NCBI GenBank assembly: GCA_944548615.1
Contig: OX155967.1
Span: forward strand, 5,615,281 to 5,679,280
Length of the DNA: 64,000 bases
Direction of reading: 5' to 3'
Source: Micropterix aruncella
Taxonomy: Eukaryota > Arthropoda > Insecta > Lepidoptera > Micropterigidae
How positions within the stretch are numbered: position 1 is the stretch's first letter; each line of letters begins with the position of its first letter. Both the position numbers and the translations under genes were made by a program. Of this stretch, positions 10,951 through 22,420 are shown one piece after another. The notes beneath the pieces are model-generated. The model did not search any database, was not told the origin of the DNA, and saw only the letters and a program-made list of their open reading frames with translations.

Positions 10951-11675
10951 CTTACTTTATTTTATTGATTTATTTAAGAAGTAATTTATATAAATCATTG
11001 ATTTTTGCTTACAAAAATAACAGGAACCGAATGGCAAAACGTAGCCTCATGCTTTTTCGATTCTGTTGCACAACTGGGACTAATCCATTCTAGGGTGGAC
11101 AGAGCTCTAATAATACAACATATTATTGAAAAGTAAAATACTCGATCAAAACTACATTGCCTTAAAATGTAGTCCTCCAAAAAAAAACGTTATTTCAATA
11201 AAACTGAACAATTAAAAAAATCTGTTTACTTATTTTTGTTTTGATATTTCGTAATTTATGTGTAGGTAGGTAAGAAATACCCTGTACGACAAAATACAAA
11301 TCAAGGAAAATATTAAAATTAAAAAAAAATGTCGCTTACTGTGTTTTGGTTTAGTACAAACGCAGAAGTTGCTGCTGTATTCTTTAAACGCCTATATTTC
11401 GCTCTTTTATAGAAATAGAGTAAAGATTTTTACAGATTTGGAATCAGTGAGTAGACATTAAAATATCTTTGATGTAGGATGAGTTTGGTAAAATGCAATG
11501 ATACCCTGTATTATATCAAGGCAATATGAGGGTAGGAGATATTAGTGATAAAAATGAATGAAATATTTACCTTGCGCATTTTACAAAAGATCCACAATTC
11601 GTGTACCCTAATCACTTTTGAAAAGTCACTGTAGGTTTTTTGGGTTTTATGTCAGACACTATAAAGCACAGTGGG
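10951..11675. other. 3' flank of C/EBP
   Basis: This is the downstream side of the minus-strand C/EBP gene. No coding sequence is supported. Several AATAAA hexamers on the minus strand at 10956-10975 are possible poly(A) signals, which would give a ~700-nt 3' UTR; this is inference only. Confidence 0.35.
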
Positions 11676-12560
11676 TCACAGGCCGTGGTCCGGCGGCGCT
11701 CCGAGGTTGAGCATCGACCGGCACAGTTCTGTTATTTCCGGGTGGTTTAGGTTCATGAGGTGAACGTACATCTGCTTGTGCAGGGACAGCTCTCCGCTTA
11801 CCGCTTCCAGTCGCTTGAGTAGGTTATCCTTCTCGCGCATCAGACACTTGACCTTTTCCTCGACTTCTCTGGAGCGGACTTTGGCTTTTTCTCGGGATTT
11901 GCGCACGGCGATGTTGTTGCGCTCGCGGCGGCGGCGGTACTCGTCGGTGCCTTTGTCCACGTGTTTTCCGGAGTGTCTTCTCGGGCCTGCGGCCGCCGGT
12001 TTGTGTTTGAGAAGGGCTGCGGCCGGGGCTAGAAGGGCGGCGGAGGGCGCGTAAGGGCCTGCCGTCGCCGCGGCGCCCGTGGCGGTGTACGTCCCGCCGT
12101 AGGGCGCCGGGAAGGGCTGTGCGCACGCCCTCCTAAAATCGTGCGGTTCCGGCGGTTCTTCCTTAATAGGGTTCGACGAATTGGACTGCGGCCCGTTCGA
12201 ACCGTAAGCTGCGGCCGAATGAACAGGCTGCGGCATATACGCTAAAGTCGTTCTTTGATACGTCTGCCGCGCCGGCAGTATGTCCTGGAATAAGGTCAAC
12301 CCTTCCTGATCGCGGAACTGATCCTCGATCAGGTGCTGCAGGTCCAGGCTGATCTCCTGCCCGTTCAGATCGTCCAGATCCGGCGGCGGGTACAGGTGTC
12401 GCGCGACGCGCGCGGGCGCGTGCTGCTGCGCGTGCTGCGCGTGCTGCGCGGCGTGCTGCGCCGCGTGCTGCTCCTCCTGCGCCGTCTTTTTCATCTCCTG
12501 CTGCGGCGTCGCCGCCGCGTGCTGCTGGCTCGCCGTGTCGTACATCTGCGGGGACTCCAT
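11676..12560 (-). CDS. slbo: C/EBP-family bZIP transcription factor
   Basis: A nuclear DNA-binding factor that dimerises through a leucine zipper and binds CCAAT/enhancer-type sites; the insect orthologue is slow border cells (family knowledge). Residues 208-231 form the basic region with the C/EBP signature RRRRERNNIAVRKSREKAK; residues ~232-268 form the zipper, with hydrophobic heptad positions around L240, L247, L251 and L258. Residues 132-138 read IKEEPPE, the conserved regulatory/SUMO-acceptor motif (PsiKxE). Residues 61-95 are acidic-hydrophobic (DLDDLNGQEISLDLQHLIED), as in C/EBP activation domains. Residues 29-50 are a His/Ala/Gln tract from tandem GTGCTGCGC-type repeats. The gene is intronless, as usual for C/EBP genes, and GC-rich against AT-rich flanks. 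The ATG at 12560 has G at -3 and +4. It has no adjacent gene. The bZIP assignment is firm; the symbol follows the insect orthologue and is less certain. Confidence 0.95.
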   Translation of the reverse strand: MESPQMYDTASQQHAAATPQQEMKKTAQEEQHAAQHAAQHAQHAQQHAPARVARHLYPPPDLDDLNGQEISLDLQHLIEDQFRDQEGLTLFQDILPARQTYQRTTLAYMPQPVHSAAAYGSNGPQSNSSNPIKEEPPEPHDFRRACAQPFPAPYGGTYTATGAAATAGPYAPSAALLAPAAALLKHKPAAAGPRRHSGKHVDKGTDEYRRRRERNNIAVRKSREKAKVRSREVEEKVKCLMREKDNLLKRLEAVSGELSLHKQMYVHLMNLNHPEITELCRSMLNLGAPPDHGL

Positions 12561-12830
12561 CGCTCGAGTGAAAATTGCGTTTTTTTTTCAAATCACTGCA
12601 CTTCCATCGTAAACGTATTGCACTACTTCCGTTTCGGTTGCACTGATAAAGCGTCGCGTCCGTCGCGCGCGCCGACCGCCGACAGACTGAACCGAATGCA
12701 CGCTGGCCGCTTCGCACTTTCACTGTATTTGTGATGCAGTATGGCAGTACTTACACCCCCGCCTAGGAAAGCATTATTTCGACACGGCAGCGCCAAGTAA
12801 TCTTGGCCGCTGGGCGTTATATATTTTTTA
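12561..12830 (-). promoter_or_regulatory. C/EBP upstream/5' UTR region
   Basis: Upstream of the start codon the minus strand keeps raised GC to about 12810. TATATAA is present on the minus strand at 12817-12823. TCAGT initiator-like motifs occur at about 12640-12645 and 12684-12688, but none sits 25-30 nt downstream of that TATA, so the start site cannot be fixed from sequence. Confidence 0.35.
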
Positions 12831-13020
12831 AAACTATACATTTAGACAATCGTTTACTAATACCCATGATGAAAACATAATTTCAACAAAGTTTGATTAA
12901 GCCGAGATTTTAAAACTTGATCAATTTGGAAATAAAACTGAATTTGACATTAAGCATGTAGTAATTAAAAATTAAACAAAGAAATGCTTATCGAATCATG
13001 ACATATACTATACATGAAAT

Positions 13021-13235
13021 TATAAATAAGATTAAAACGAATTTACCGCGTGGTTTTTATAAACCCGACGTTTCGCCGATGTTGTAACTGCCTTTGTCTA
13101 GGATAGACTGTCTACCCTAGACATCGGCGGTTGCAACATCGCCGAAACTTCGCGTGTTACAAACTTCAAGCTGTAAATTCGTTTTTATCTTATTTATAAT
13201 GTCAAACAACCGCGATAGTCTTCGATTTCATGTAC
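13021..13235 (+). repeat. Penelope-associated hairpin repeat
   Basis: Two arms pair across ~13100: CGAATTTACCGCG..CCGACGTTTCG on the left and CGAAACTTCG..AAATTCG on the right, with CTACCCTAGACATCGGCGGT in between. The right arm plus TTATTTATAAT is the 3' terminal sequence of the GIY-YIG element at 37828-38397. It continues into GTCAAACAACCGCGATAGTC, shared with 30545-30578 and 63599-63632. Inverted terminal segments are typical of Penelope-like elements. Confidence 0.7.
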
Positions 13236-13984
13236 ATAAAATGTCAGAAATTATTTTTTTATTTTATTTTAATGTAATATTTCTTGTTTTAGTTTGAGGT
13301 GCAGAATTACAACTTAAATAGCCCCGACTATCCCGGACACATAGCATGTAATCCAATTGAATCAATTGTGCAAAGACGAATATATTATCAGTGGTAACTT
13401 GTAAATGGCTCTAAGCTTCCTATTATTGTTCACTACAAAATTATTGGCTGTAAGTTATCCTTAAGAAAATAAAATAAAAATAAAATAAAATATGAAATTT
13501 GCTATTTTTTATCAAATCATGACAGATTAACCATATATCAAATGTAAGAAATTATAACTTAATAAAACTTAGCTTCACAAATTACGATTATATTTTTAAA
13601 CATATATGTTGAATATATTTTAACATTGAATGTTATTACCAAAAATTCTTAAATTTTGATGTAATATTTTGTTTCGACAACGTATTCTGTTTATTTTGAC
13701 TAGTTATTATTGTAATAATTATTTTATATTACTTACAATATATTGATCTTTTCTTTCTTATGATTTTCCTTTTCTCTTTCTTTTAGTTTTAAGTCGTGTC
13801 TTTTTGTCTCACTCTATTTAACGGATTTTTATAATCTATTTTATAACAGAACTTTTTAAGGACCACATTTTTAGGACATTTAATGTTACGAGCATTTTAA
13901 TAAAACCTGTAAATATTTTATTGTATTATTAGAGCCCTGTCCACTATAGAACCAGTTGGGTGACAGAATCAAATAAACATAAGA
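13236..13984. other. Unassigned, AT-rich
   Basis: No gene is seen. A few mid-complexity stretches (13300-13440, CCCCGACTATCCCGG) could belong to a decayed element, but I find no second copy. Confidence 0.4.
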
Positions 13985-13988
13985 TTAC

Positions 13989-14565
13989 GGCGACATGATA
14001 CCTGGGAACGACCATATCTGAGGAATTTTAGTTTTATGAGTTTATTGAAAAATATAAGCATTAATTTTAAAAAGTTTGTAAGTCAATCCCTCGATAAGGA
14101 ACCAATTTAAAATTTGGACTCAAAAAAGTTGCTCATTGCATTGGATATTAAGGCTTTAAACTGATTTCGAAACTTTCAGGCGCGTTTACTCCTACAATGT
14201 AAGCGGTGAGTGAGTTTTATTATAATTTCATTATATTTACTGGTTAATTTTCTAGGGCAGCACTTTTTATTTAGGCCCTAAATTTATTACAATTAATTAA
14301 ACCGCGAGAACGCTCTGAGAGTTACGCTAAATATGCTTTGCCTTTAACACCCTTATGCCACCACTGCGTAAAGATTATTATTCTGTGCTAGCGTTGCGAT
14401 TGACCGTTTAGTATGCGTCTGGTTCCCGGCGCTAGCGGACGTGGAATCTGCGCTTGACGCTTCGTCAACGTTGGATTTTTATTGATCAAACACTACAAAA
14501 TTGACTCCGCCTATTTTTTCGCGTGTCCGCCCATTACGTATATTTTTCTGAGGTCTCATGTCGCC
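13989..14565. mobile_element. piggyBac-like MITE, copy 2
   Basis: This 577-bp copy matches 3908-4463. The left TIR is GGCGACATGATACCT; the right end reads AGGTCTCATGTCGCC with one change. The left target site has mutated to TTAC while the right keeps TTAA. No ORF is present. Confidence 0.8.
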
Positions 14566-14760
14566 TTAAGGGCATACTACGATCATTCTTTCGAAAATCA
14601 ATTCAAGCCTCGATTCGTTTGGAAACAAGCCACAAGGTGGTATTAGTGTCTCATTTTCACAAAAAATGAAACTGATTGTTTTTGCCCGTAGCCCTTCATA
14701 TTCCTCTGTCAATTTATCAAGAATAAACAATCCTTTAGATATTCACTTTTGCCTAAAAGG
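14566..14760. repeat. Shared flank of the MITE pair
   Basis: It matches 4464-4655 (ATCATTCTTTCGAAAATCAA, CAAGCCACAAGGTGG) beyond the MITE boundary, so both loci carry the same larger repeat. Confidence 0.65.
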
Positions 14761-14829
14761 TTCGGTTTCTGTTATTTTTGTAAGCAAAATCAATATTTTT
14801 ATAGTAATTATTTCTTAAATAAATAAATA

Positions 14830-15590
14830 AGTAAAAATCTTCTTGGCATACCATGCAAATACATGAATCTCAAAGGAGAAAACGCGAGGATGCAAATCGT
14901 AATTTGAGTTTGGGCATACTGGCCACAATATTTCAGTTTTCCTATATGTTTCTATATTTTAGCTACATTTATAATTCTCTTTCAATGTACTTAATTTATA
15001 ATACCATTCAACATATATGGTATTATATTAATCAACTTTTGGTCCAAGAAATCTCTAGTTCAATGGGCCAAAAATTTATAACATCCTCCCTATTTGTATA
15101 AAAGAGACACCTAGTCAGGAAGCCTTCAAAAAAGAACTAAAGAAGTGGCTGCTAAGTGATCGTAACTCTCTTATAGACAAAAAAATATTTTAAAATATTT
15201 AACTGAGTATTTGTTGTTGAATATTTTTTATAACTATGACGATTACGATTATTGTAACTGTTTTCAATTATTATTTAACTTTTTATATATTTTTATAACT
15301 GATTATTTGATTATGTTTATGAGTCTCTGATGAATATGATGATTAATGTTTTTATATAATTTGCATTTTATTATAATTTGATTATGATTATTTAAACTGA
15401 TCATTTAATAACTACCATATTTTTGATAATTTCACGTATTCTCCGTACTTTAAAAAATTTAACTTTTTTATTTGTGATTTTGTTTTTATAAGTCTTTTAT
15501 ATTAATTAATTTACACTGCGTTTATAAAATGTCCGCCCAAGCACAAGCTCTGCTTAGTTGGGCGACATCTAAAAATAAAAATAAATAAAC
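14830..15590 (+). mobile_element. Non-LTR retrotransposon 3' fragment, decayed
   Basis: The frame at 14853-15101 and its continuation show a weak RT C-terminal tail (QEAFKKELKKWLLSD in one frame at about 15115). The 3' untranslated region contains TGTCCGCCCAAGCACAAGCT and GCTTAGTTGGGCGACATCTA and ends in AAATAAAAATAAATAAA at 15572-15590. Frameshifts and stops are frequent. Confidence 0.55.
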
Positions 15591-15955
15591 GTCATAGTAC
15601 ATTTTGGCAACCCTTCTGCATCGGAGAAATGCAGGTTGCGCTTATGTCATTGACGGTGAAAGTAATAGTAATTTATTTGAACATATATAATAATATTAAC
15701 GAAGATATTTTTTTTAAGGGCTAATCGATTATAAAAACCTAATAATTTAACCTACGCAATAAAATAACATTCAAATATTAGTGTCATTTATTGCATTTTT
15801 TATATAGGCACACCAATAATACGGGGAGATATAATGCCGTCTATTAGTCTATCTGAACTTTAAAGTGCGTTATAATTACGTATTAAAACCTGTAGGTATA
15901 CCAAATCGTTTTGTTAATTTGTGAAAAGCTATTGGAATATGTAAATATAGTAAAA
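15591..15955. other. No gene seen
   Basis: AT-rich DNA with no recognisable feature. Confidence 0.4.
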
Positions 15956-16270
15956 AAATCGGTTGTGTCACCCCAAGACTTCACAAACTCCACCACCCCC
16001 TGAATCCCTCCTAACCCCACCCCCCACCCACCCCGCTTCCCCTAACTCCTCCCCCCAAATCCCCGCATTACGGTTATCCATCGTTCGAATTGTGGGTAGA
16101 AGAAACACTTTCAGTTTTTCTCGAATTATCCAGATAACATTTCCGATTTTTATTTTACTTTAGGATCTTAATTTGGACTATTACGAACCTTTAAAAAAAT
16201 ATCGAAATCGGTTCAGTCGTTCAACCTAATATGGGGTTATCAACGAACAGCATTTCATTTTTATTTATAT
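15956..16270 (+). repeat. C-rich dispersed repeat M, copy 1
   Basis: It starts AATCGGTTG, then TCACCCCAAGACT, followed by a ~70-nt polypyrimidine tract that is nearly all C. The same opening occurs at 21945, and a reversed relative lies at 45560-45880. The C-tract gives a spurious proline-rich frame on the plus strand. Confidence 0.6.
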
Positions 16271-16277
16271 AAATAAT

Positions 16278-16583
16278 GGGCTCAATCGCGTTTCTTCGTG
16301 AACTAAAATTGGAAATTAGTTCGTGTGAACGAGACAGGGCAATACGCTAGAGCGGAATGTGAAATGAACGGTTGTTACCTTCTCGCATTAATACTACCCA
16401 CCAAAGCAATGCATCTGAATCTTACACCGGATGAAATGTGGTCAAGTTTATTCGGACGAGTATAAGTTCGTCAGGTAGTTTTTATCGACGAACGTTCGTT
16501 TCATATTCCGCTCTGACGTATTGCTCTATCTTGTCCGCTTGAACTAATTTTAGTTTTAGTTCACAAAGAAACGCAATCGGGCC
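16278..16583. mobile_element. 306-bp MITE with ~95-bp TIRs
   Basis: The left arm starts GGGCTCAATCGCGTTTCTTC; the right arm is its imperfect complement ending GAAACGCAATCGGGCCC. The arms share AGAGCGGAATGTGAAA. A one-armed relative is at 57169-57340. It has no coding potential. Confidence 0.8.
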
Positions 16584-16654
16584 CAATTGAAAAATATCTA
16601 CCGCTGTGCTAATTTGGACTTAGTTAATGAATAAATTAATAGTTAAAAAAAACA

Positions 16655-17010
16655 CTAAAAACACGCTTTTAGGCTATGATACGATATGCACATACACACG
16701 GCTATTATACGATATTCCATCATGGAATGCCAGTGCCTATCTTCCGGCTTCATCATCAGACCTTGAAACCTAATAGTGGTTCATTCCAAACACAGCTATG
16801 ATACGATGTTCCATCATGAAGTTCCAGTTTATATCTTGCGACTCCATCCTCAGATCAGTTCGACAGTACCATATTATTGTATTGTCATCAGTACTACATA
16901 CAGCTGCCAATTTTCATGACGCTACGATCCTTGGAAGATGGTTAAATTAGTTTCCATAGATTCCATTACATAGTTACATACAAGTCGACCTAATAAAAGC
17001 GTGTTAAAAA
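16655..17010 (+). repeat. Repeat J, copy 1
   Basis: It is bounded by AACACGCTTTTA at the left and TAAAAGCGTGTT at the right, and carries repeated TTCCATCATGGAATGCC and TCATCATCAGACCTTG motifs. It is homologous, in the opposite orientation, to 57568-58085, where the inner unit is amplified. The matching ends suggest a DNA-transposon origin. Confidence 0.65.
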
Positions 17011-17580
17011 AAACATTGTTGCCAAATGGTAATACGACGTTGAACAATCTAATATGATTTATAATCAATGTTATTCTTTATATTCTTTTATAATTTTTAC
17101 AATATTTGTATCAATACATGTAGTTATACTTAATATAGTTAACCGAAACACGAATACGTTTCATTTATTTACATAACGTTTCAGTGACCAGAACGTTAAA
17201 TTAACACTTTTAATGCAAATACAAATAGGCCTTTGTTTGAGTTTATTAAATTAAGTGCCGAGCATTAACGGTGCTATCGTACGGTGCGATCGGTCTCTAT
17301 CAAACGGCCAGAAGTGAATTAAGATTGTATTAGTGGAACTTAGGAGCGAACAAGAATTGGCGTGAAGTGCTATGAATCACGATTGATAGTTAGGAAATTG
17401 TAAATTCGCACTATCTGCTGCACTGTGTTTACTTCAATAATCCAGTATGCGGTACTCGGAAACGAAAAAGGCTGACCAAAACTGATTCAAATCCTTTCGG
17501 CAAAATTAAGCGCACTAATTTTCACTAGCATAAAACACGCATAAACTTTTACTGATTTATGAAATTAGTATTTTTTTCTT
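17011..17580. other. No gene seen
   Basis: 17200-17470 has more balanced composition (GGTGCTATCGTACGGTGCGA) than its flanks and might be host unique sequence, but no open frame or splice pattern supports a gene. Confidence 0.35.
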
Positions 17581-17584
17581 AGGA

Positions 17585-18060
17585 CCTTTTCATAATCGTC
17601 AGGACAACATTTGCCCAGAGACATATATTCTATATAGCCCCAAAATTATGTAATTCCCTAAGTGAAGACATGAAAAATTATTCTAACATAAAAATATTTA
17701 AAGCAAACCTTAATAGATGGCTACTTAACAAAGGATATGTAAAATCTGATCAACTTCTTCTCAACGCACAACAATTTATTTAGTGTCACTTATCTATTAT
17801 TCTTAATTAAATCTATAAATGTATTTATTTATTACGTAGCTATATATTTTATAAAATTGGTATATTTATATGTATATACAGGTGGTGGGTCCAAATAATT
17901 TATTGTTAAAAAAACATTTAATTTCTTAAAATTGCATAAAAATATGCACATCTAGAGACGGGCCAAATTATCGCCTAGTTAGATGTGCTATTGGCAGGAA
18001 AGGTCATGTAAGATGTGTTAAACCTCCCTATATTAATTATTAAATAATTTGTATAATTAT
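17585..18060 (+). mobile_element. Non-LTR RT C-terminal fragment
   Basis: The plus strand encodes an RT C-terminal tail: RTTFAQRHIFYIAPKLCNSL, then a FKANLNRWLLNKGY string and a stop at about 17780. It is the same kind of tail as the RTTFGQRHY region at 51.2 kb. A 3' untranslated region with CTAGTTAGATGTGCTATTGG follows. The 5' end is truncated. Confidence 0.7.
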
Positions 18061-18299
18061 TATACTTTATTTATAAGTAATTATACTACTTTTATTTCCA
18101 TAGAACAGAATAGAATTGAATAGTTGTATTTGACTACATCGTGAAAATGTTCGAATATAATCTACCCACTTGAGTTTACAATGTAATGTATATCTACTTA
18201 TCTTCAAATCTAGTAAAAAAACACCATCCACAAAACCATATACATTTAAAATATACAATTCAGGTCGATTTACAAAACTGCCCAACCATAAATGAGTGC

Positions 18300-18720
18300 T
18301 ATGTGTTCAGGGTTCATCGATGTACATATGTTTTCCGTTTCTTTATTACACCATAACTTCTAAATGCTCGTACAGATTTAGAAGTATGTGATATTGTTAG
18401 AACCGTTATGTCATCCCGAGAGCCATATGTTACCTTAACTGTCCAAATATCAAGTAAATAGTTGTATAAATGTCCAAACCTCCGAATATCAAAAAATAAA
18501 CATAAATATATCGTGTTTAGTGTCAAATGAAAGGTCTGATTGGGTATATTCCGAAAAAGTATATTTATCTATATGGATAAATACATAAACCATAAATATT
18601 TCATAAAAGAAAACGAAAAAAAATATTTTAAATACAGTAGTTCACCTTTTGTAATGGCAGTCGTGTTTTTTATTCCTTATAATATATTTACTTACCTATA
18701 TGTCTTTCAATTTGAAGAGT
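18300..18720 (+). repeat. Dispersed repeat I, copy 1
   Basis: Over ~400 bp it matches 36015-36410 in the same orientation (GTGTTCAGGGTTCATC, CATAACTTCTAAATGCT, GTGTTTAGTGTCAAATGA). No protein signal. In the other copy it has landed within a non-LTR fragment, so it is mobile. Confidence 0.7.
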
Positions 18721-18919
18721 ATTACGATAACAATAATTCATTTCAATTTTTGAAATTCGTAATTTCAAGAAAACACCAAAGTATTTTATTTCGCGTGAAT
18801 ATTGTAACTATCAGGCAAAAATAATAGTCATATCCTAAAAGTCTTCGGATCCTAATAAATAGTATTTTTCACGGTTATAAGTTATAAGATAGAAAGATTG
18901 TACGGTTGAAACGTCGAAA

Positions 18920-19620
18920 TCTATAGTAATATTATAAAGAGGTAAAGTTTGTGAGGTTGTAGGAAGTAATCTCTGGATCTACTGAACCGATTTCAAAAAT
19001 TCTTTTACCAATAGAAAGCCACGTTATTTGTAAGTGTCATTGACTATATATTAATCCGAAAAATTAAAATACTTTTTCGTGGTAGTCGGATTTGCAACGA
19101 AAACGTTTCTAACTAATGCTGCCTTAACGATGAGAGATATATGATTAGATTTTAGAGAAAAGTTGTAGAGCTTGATAATGTCTACAAAAAAGGTCGGCGA
19201 CAGCATAAGTGTAACTTTTATATTTAAGTCAAAAAAGTATTATTTTAAATTTAAAAAAATTATTAAATCGTTAGGTCATGTTTATTGGTCATATTATCAA
19301 CAATTATTAATTCATATCATAATAAGTAAATTTATCGTCTCAAGCGTTTAAAACAAAAGACTTTTCCCTTTTACTGCATAAATGGTTATAGAGATAAGAC
19401 ACTCACAAATAAGACAATCACAAGAAGACACTCACAAATAACGGTAATATAGTCAAATTGGCATGCAAATACATACATATATAATTGCAGTAAAAATATA
19501 ACCCTTCTTTTGGCAGTCAGGAAATAAATCATAGCACTCAGTAGTAACCGAACCACACTCATAATTTCATCACAAATAAAAAGTTTTACCCCCCAACGAA
19601 GTGGGCACGGGTCAGCTATT
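18920..19620 (+). mobile_element. Non-autonomous Helitron
   Basis: It starts A|TCTATAGTAATATTATAAA, ends in CCCAACGAAGTGGGC hairpin sequence and GGGTCAGCTATT (mutated from CTAGT). It is close to 50079-50903 and to 7868-8532. There is no Rep/helicase ORF. Confidence 0.85.
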
Positions 19621-20155
19621 ATAAAATAAAAATAGGTCCAAATAACTCAAAGTAAAAAATAAAAATGTAAAAAAATATAAAAAAAAATAATTATATGTTG
19701 TAATTATAAAATAATTATAAGTTGAAATAAAAAACGTTGGGAAGACCAAAAATCCAAATATAACTGCAATGTAAGTAAATATTGGTTTAAAAATATTTAA
19801 AATGTGATATTTTGGTAATGTAATACTTTAACACCAGTTTCCCAGTCTTTCCTTTAGCAATTCTTAAAACTAACAAAGTCTACGAGCGAAAATAAAGCCA
19901 GTTGGTAGGAACCCCTACACTTATTATTGTCGAATTGATTTTAAGTTATTTACCTTATACGGCATAATAATATAATACAGTTGTTCATTTTTAAAATTTT
20001 AAAACCAATTAGATAACTGAATTAATATAAAAAAACATGAAATCTTTTAAACATAATTTAACCTGCTAAAATACTGTATTAAGTATACATGAATATAATA
20101 ATATATATACATGAAAATATAAGACCGAATAGTCAGTTATAGAATAGTTAAATTT
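19621..20155. other. AT-rich, no gene seen
   Basis: Low-complexity A/T runs; nothing recognisable. Confidence 0.4.
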
Positions 20156-20159
20156 ATTT

Positions 20160-20277
20160 AATTATTTATTTATTTATTTATTTAATTTAACAATTCATTT
20201 ACAAGTGCACAAGTATCACTAATAATCATATCAATAAAAAAAAATATATAATTAAAATTAAAATTAAAATTAAATTC
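20160..20277 (-). mobile_element. 3' end of retroelement F, ~115 bp
   Basis: Minus-strand copy of the 3' terminal sequence of element F (TGTGCACTTGTAAATGAATT, then AAATAAATAAAT tail). A second F 3' end lies just beyond, at ~20660-20790. Here it directly adjoins the element-E portion at 20278, with short overlap ATTCTCGG. Confidence 0.75.
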
Positions 20278-20665
20278 TCGGTTGTACATGTCTGTCTTTC
20301 TGTCTTGTGACGTGTTTATGAGCGTTACTGGTCGGCATGCCGTTGACCCGTTGAAGCTCCTTCCTGTAGAATATCAGGATCAGCCGTACGTATAGCTACC
20401 TTGCATCCAACACAATAAAGTCCCCGTAGAGCTGGTCACTAGAGTAGCGGTATGGCTTTCTGACTATAACCCTAATCAAGGTATTTGGGGCCTTTATTAG
20501 GGAATCCAGATTTGTTTTGGCCATACCACCCCAGCCTAGTTGTCCGTATATTATCAGAGATTGGGCTAACGCGTAATATATCGTCCTCAAGACATGTATT
20601 TCAAAGACGTTTCGATTTTTTTTTGAAGACATACGTTAGTTTTCTCATTCTTAACGCTGTGATAT

Positions 20666-20701
<36 letters not shown>

Positions 20702-21357
20702 TTTAACAATTCATTTACAAGTGCACAAGTATAACTAATAATCATATCAATAAAAAAATTATATATAATTAAAATTAAAATTAAAATTAAACACGGCCGA
20801 TATGAGCATTAGCATTTAAGTACTGCTGCTGCCCAACTAAGTGCCAGGACTTGTTCCAGGGCAGCTAGCTCTCTAGTTTTTATATCACATATATTCGGCA
20901 ATAAATAAAAAAAAAAAAAATAAAAAGGAAAAGAAATATATATATTCCCGTCACCATTACAAATTATAACTAATAATCACTAACTAATAATCACAATAGG
21001 AAATAAAACACAAAAATAAATAATCGTGTTAATAAAATAAAAATAAAATAAAATGTCAAATGATATCAAACAAGTCACCAAAATTTATGAATAAGTAATA
21101 GTAATAAATAAAAATAAAACAAGTCAAAGAAAATAAAAATAATAATAAGAAATGTCAGGGATAATTGTCTCGGTATATTAATTTGTGGATATTTTGCCGG
21201 GCGTCATATTTTAGCCAGGAATCAATTTTGGCTTTAAAAGAAAAAGAAGACTTCGGCACATACATTTTTAAATCTTCATCTAGCATATTAAAGATCCTGG
21301 GGGCTATGTACACAAAATGCCTCTGCCCAAAAGTGGTCTGCATTCGAGGGACTTCGA
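20278..21357 (-). mobile_element. Chimeric E/F retroelement block, copy of 51284-52352
   Basis: About 1.07 kb nearly identical to 51284-52352 in the same orientation. It joins a piece of element E RT (GGMAKTNLDSLIKAPNTLIR, 20396-20632) to the 3' part of element F, including its RT C-terminus (QTTFGQRHFVYIAPRIFNML, 21155-21343). Differences are a few substitutions and run-length changes. It stops at ATTCGAGGGAC on the right. Confidence 0.85.
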
Positions 21358-21930
21358 GGGAAAATTAGAAATATTGTTCTAATAAAAATGGCACAGTAGA
21401 AATAGTCGAGACAAATTTTATGAAAAAAATATTACGAATTACAATAATAAAAATGGCGCAATAGAAAGAGTCAATATAAATTTTAATATAATAATTCATC
21501 TTCGATTATCAAGATGATTGAATTTAGTAATGTAATTGTCAACAGTTCAAAGAACATGTTGTAATAAAAATAATCATGAAAAAATAGAAAAGTCAACAGT
21601 ATCAAAGTCCTTGATATAATTAATTGAGGTCCTAATATTTCCTCGTTTCCCTCAATCTAACGTTTCCAAATGTTTCCCTCAATCTAACGTCTAATGTAAA
21701 GGTTTCCCTCAATCTAACGTCTGTAAGATCTCTGTTGCACAATGGAATCTTATTGTATAAATATTGATGAATAATGAGTAAGCAGAATAACATACTTCTT
21801 TCATTGTCTACGGCAAGCTTTCTCGGGCAATAACGTCCCCTCGTAGGCGCTAGAGGCTTTCCGGGGGGCAAAAAAGGCTCAGAAAAAAATAGAGGCTCTA
21901 ATGTGGTCTAGGGGGGCGAGATCAGATTTA
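21358..21930. repeat. Repeat G and CTCAATCTAACGT triplication
   Basis: 21400-21615 resembles 46190-46377 (GCGCAATAGAAAGAGTCAAT, repeated AATAATAAAAATGGC). 21643-21722 holds three copies of TTTCCCTCAATCTAACGT. 21750-21900 has a TATAAATA at 21756 and a purine-rich end but no assigned element. Confidence 0.5.
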
Positions 21931-21934
21931 AAAA

Positions 21935-22420
21935 ATCGGTTGCTTCACCCCAAGACTTTCCCGGCAAGCAGACAACATCGAAACCCCCCCTTTACCCTCC
22001 AACTTCCCCCTCAACCACAATCCCCCCCTCCTTCCCTTCCCCGACCCCCCCACCAGATAGTGATTGTGTCAGGTGACTATTATAGCAAAAGTAGTGTATT
22101 TTAGTATTTTGTCGTATTAAAATGGCTATTTTCAAATATCATTGTAGCATTTTCTTAAATACGGCGGTATTTTTTTTCGTCGCTTGTACGAGTATAATAA
22201 TAATAATTATTAATTATTATTAATAATAATTGAACACTTTATTTGCTTAAACAAAATGGCGAGCTTATTGCCTAAAAGCAATATCTTACAGCTAACCTCA
22301 AGTATAAGAGATATTCGAACCAAAACTTCACAATGTGGTTTCGGCCCTACGACGCATCTGTGTACCGAATTTCAAGTCTCTAAAGGTGCTTCCTCACCGG
22401 GAGCATTCGCCTGTAATGTA
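21935..22420 (+). repeat. C-rich dispersed repeat M, copy 2
   Basis: It begins AAATCGGTTGCTTCACCCCA and TTTCCCGGCAAGCAGACAAC, then runs of C, then sequence related in reverse to 45560-45880 (ATTAAAATGG, AAATACGGCGG, TCGTCGCTTGT, ATTTCAAGTCT). No intact ORF. Confidence 0.6.

Noticed and set aside
11776..12841. Open frames overlapping C/EBP on the other strand or frame
   Set aside because: They are shadows of the GC-rich C/EBP coding region with low-complexity Arg/Leu content; only one frame has the bZIP domain.
15963..16163. Pro/Ser-rich plus-strand frame
   Set aside because: Product of the polypyrimidine tract of repeat M.
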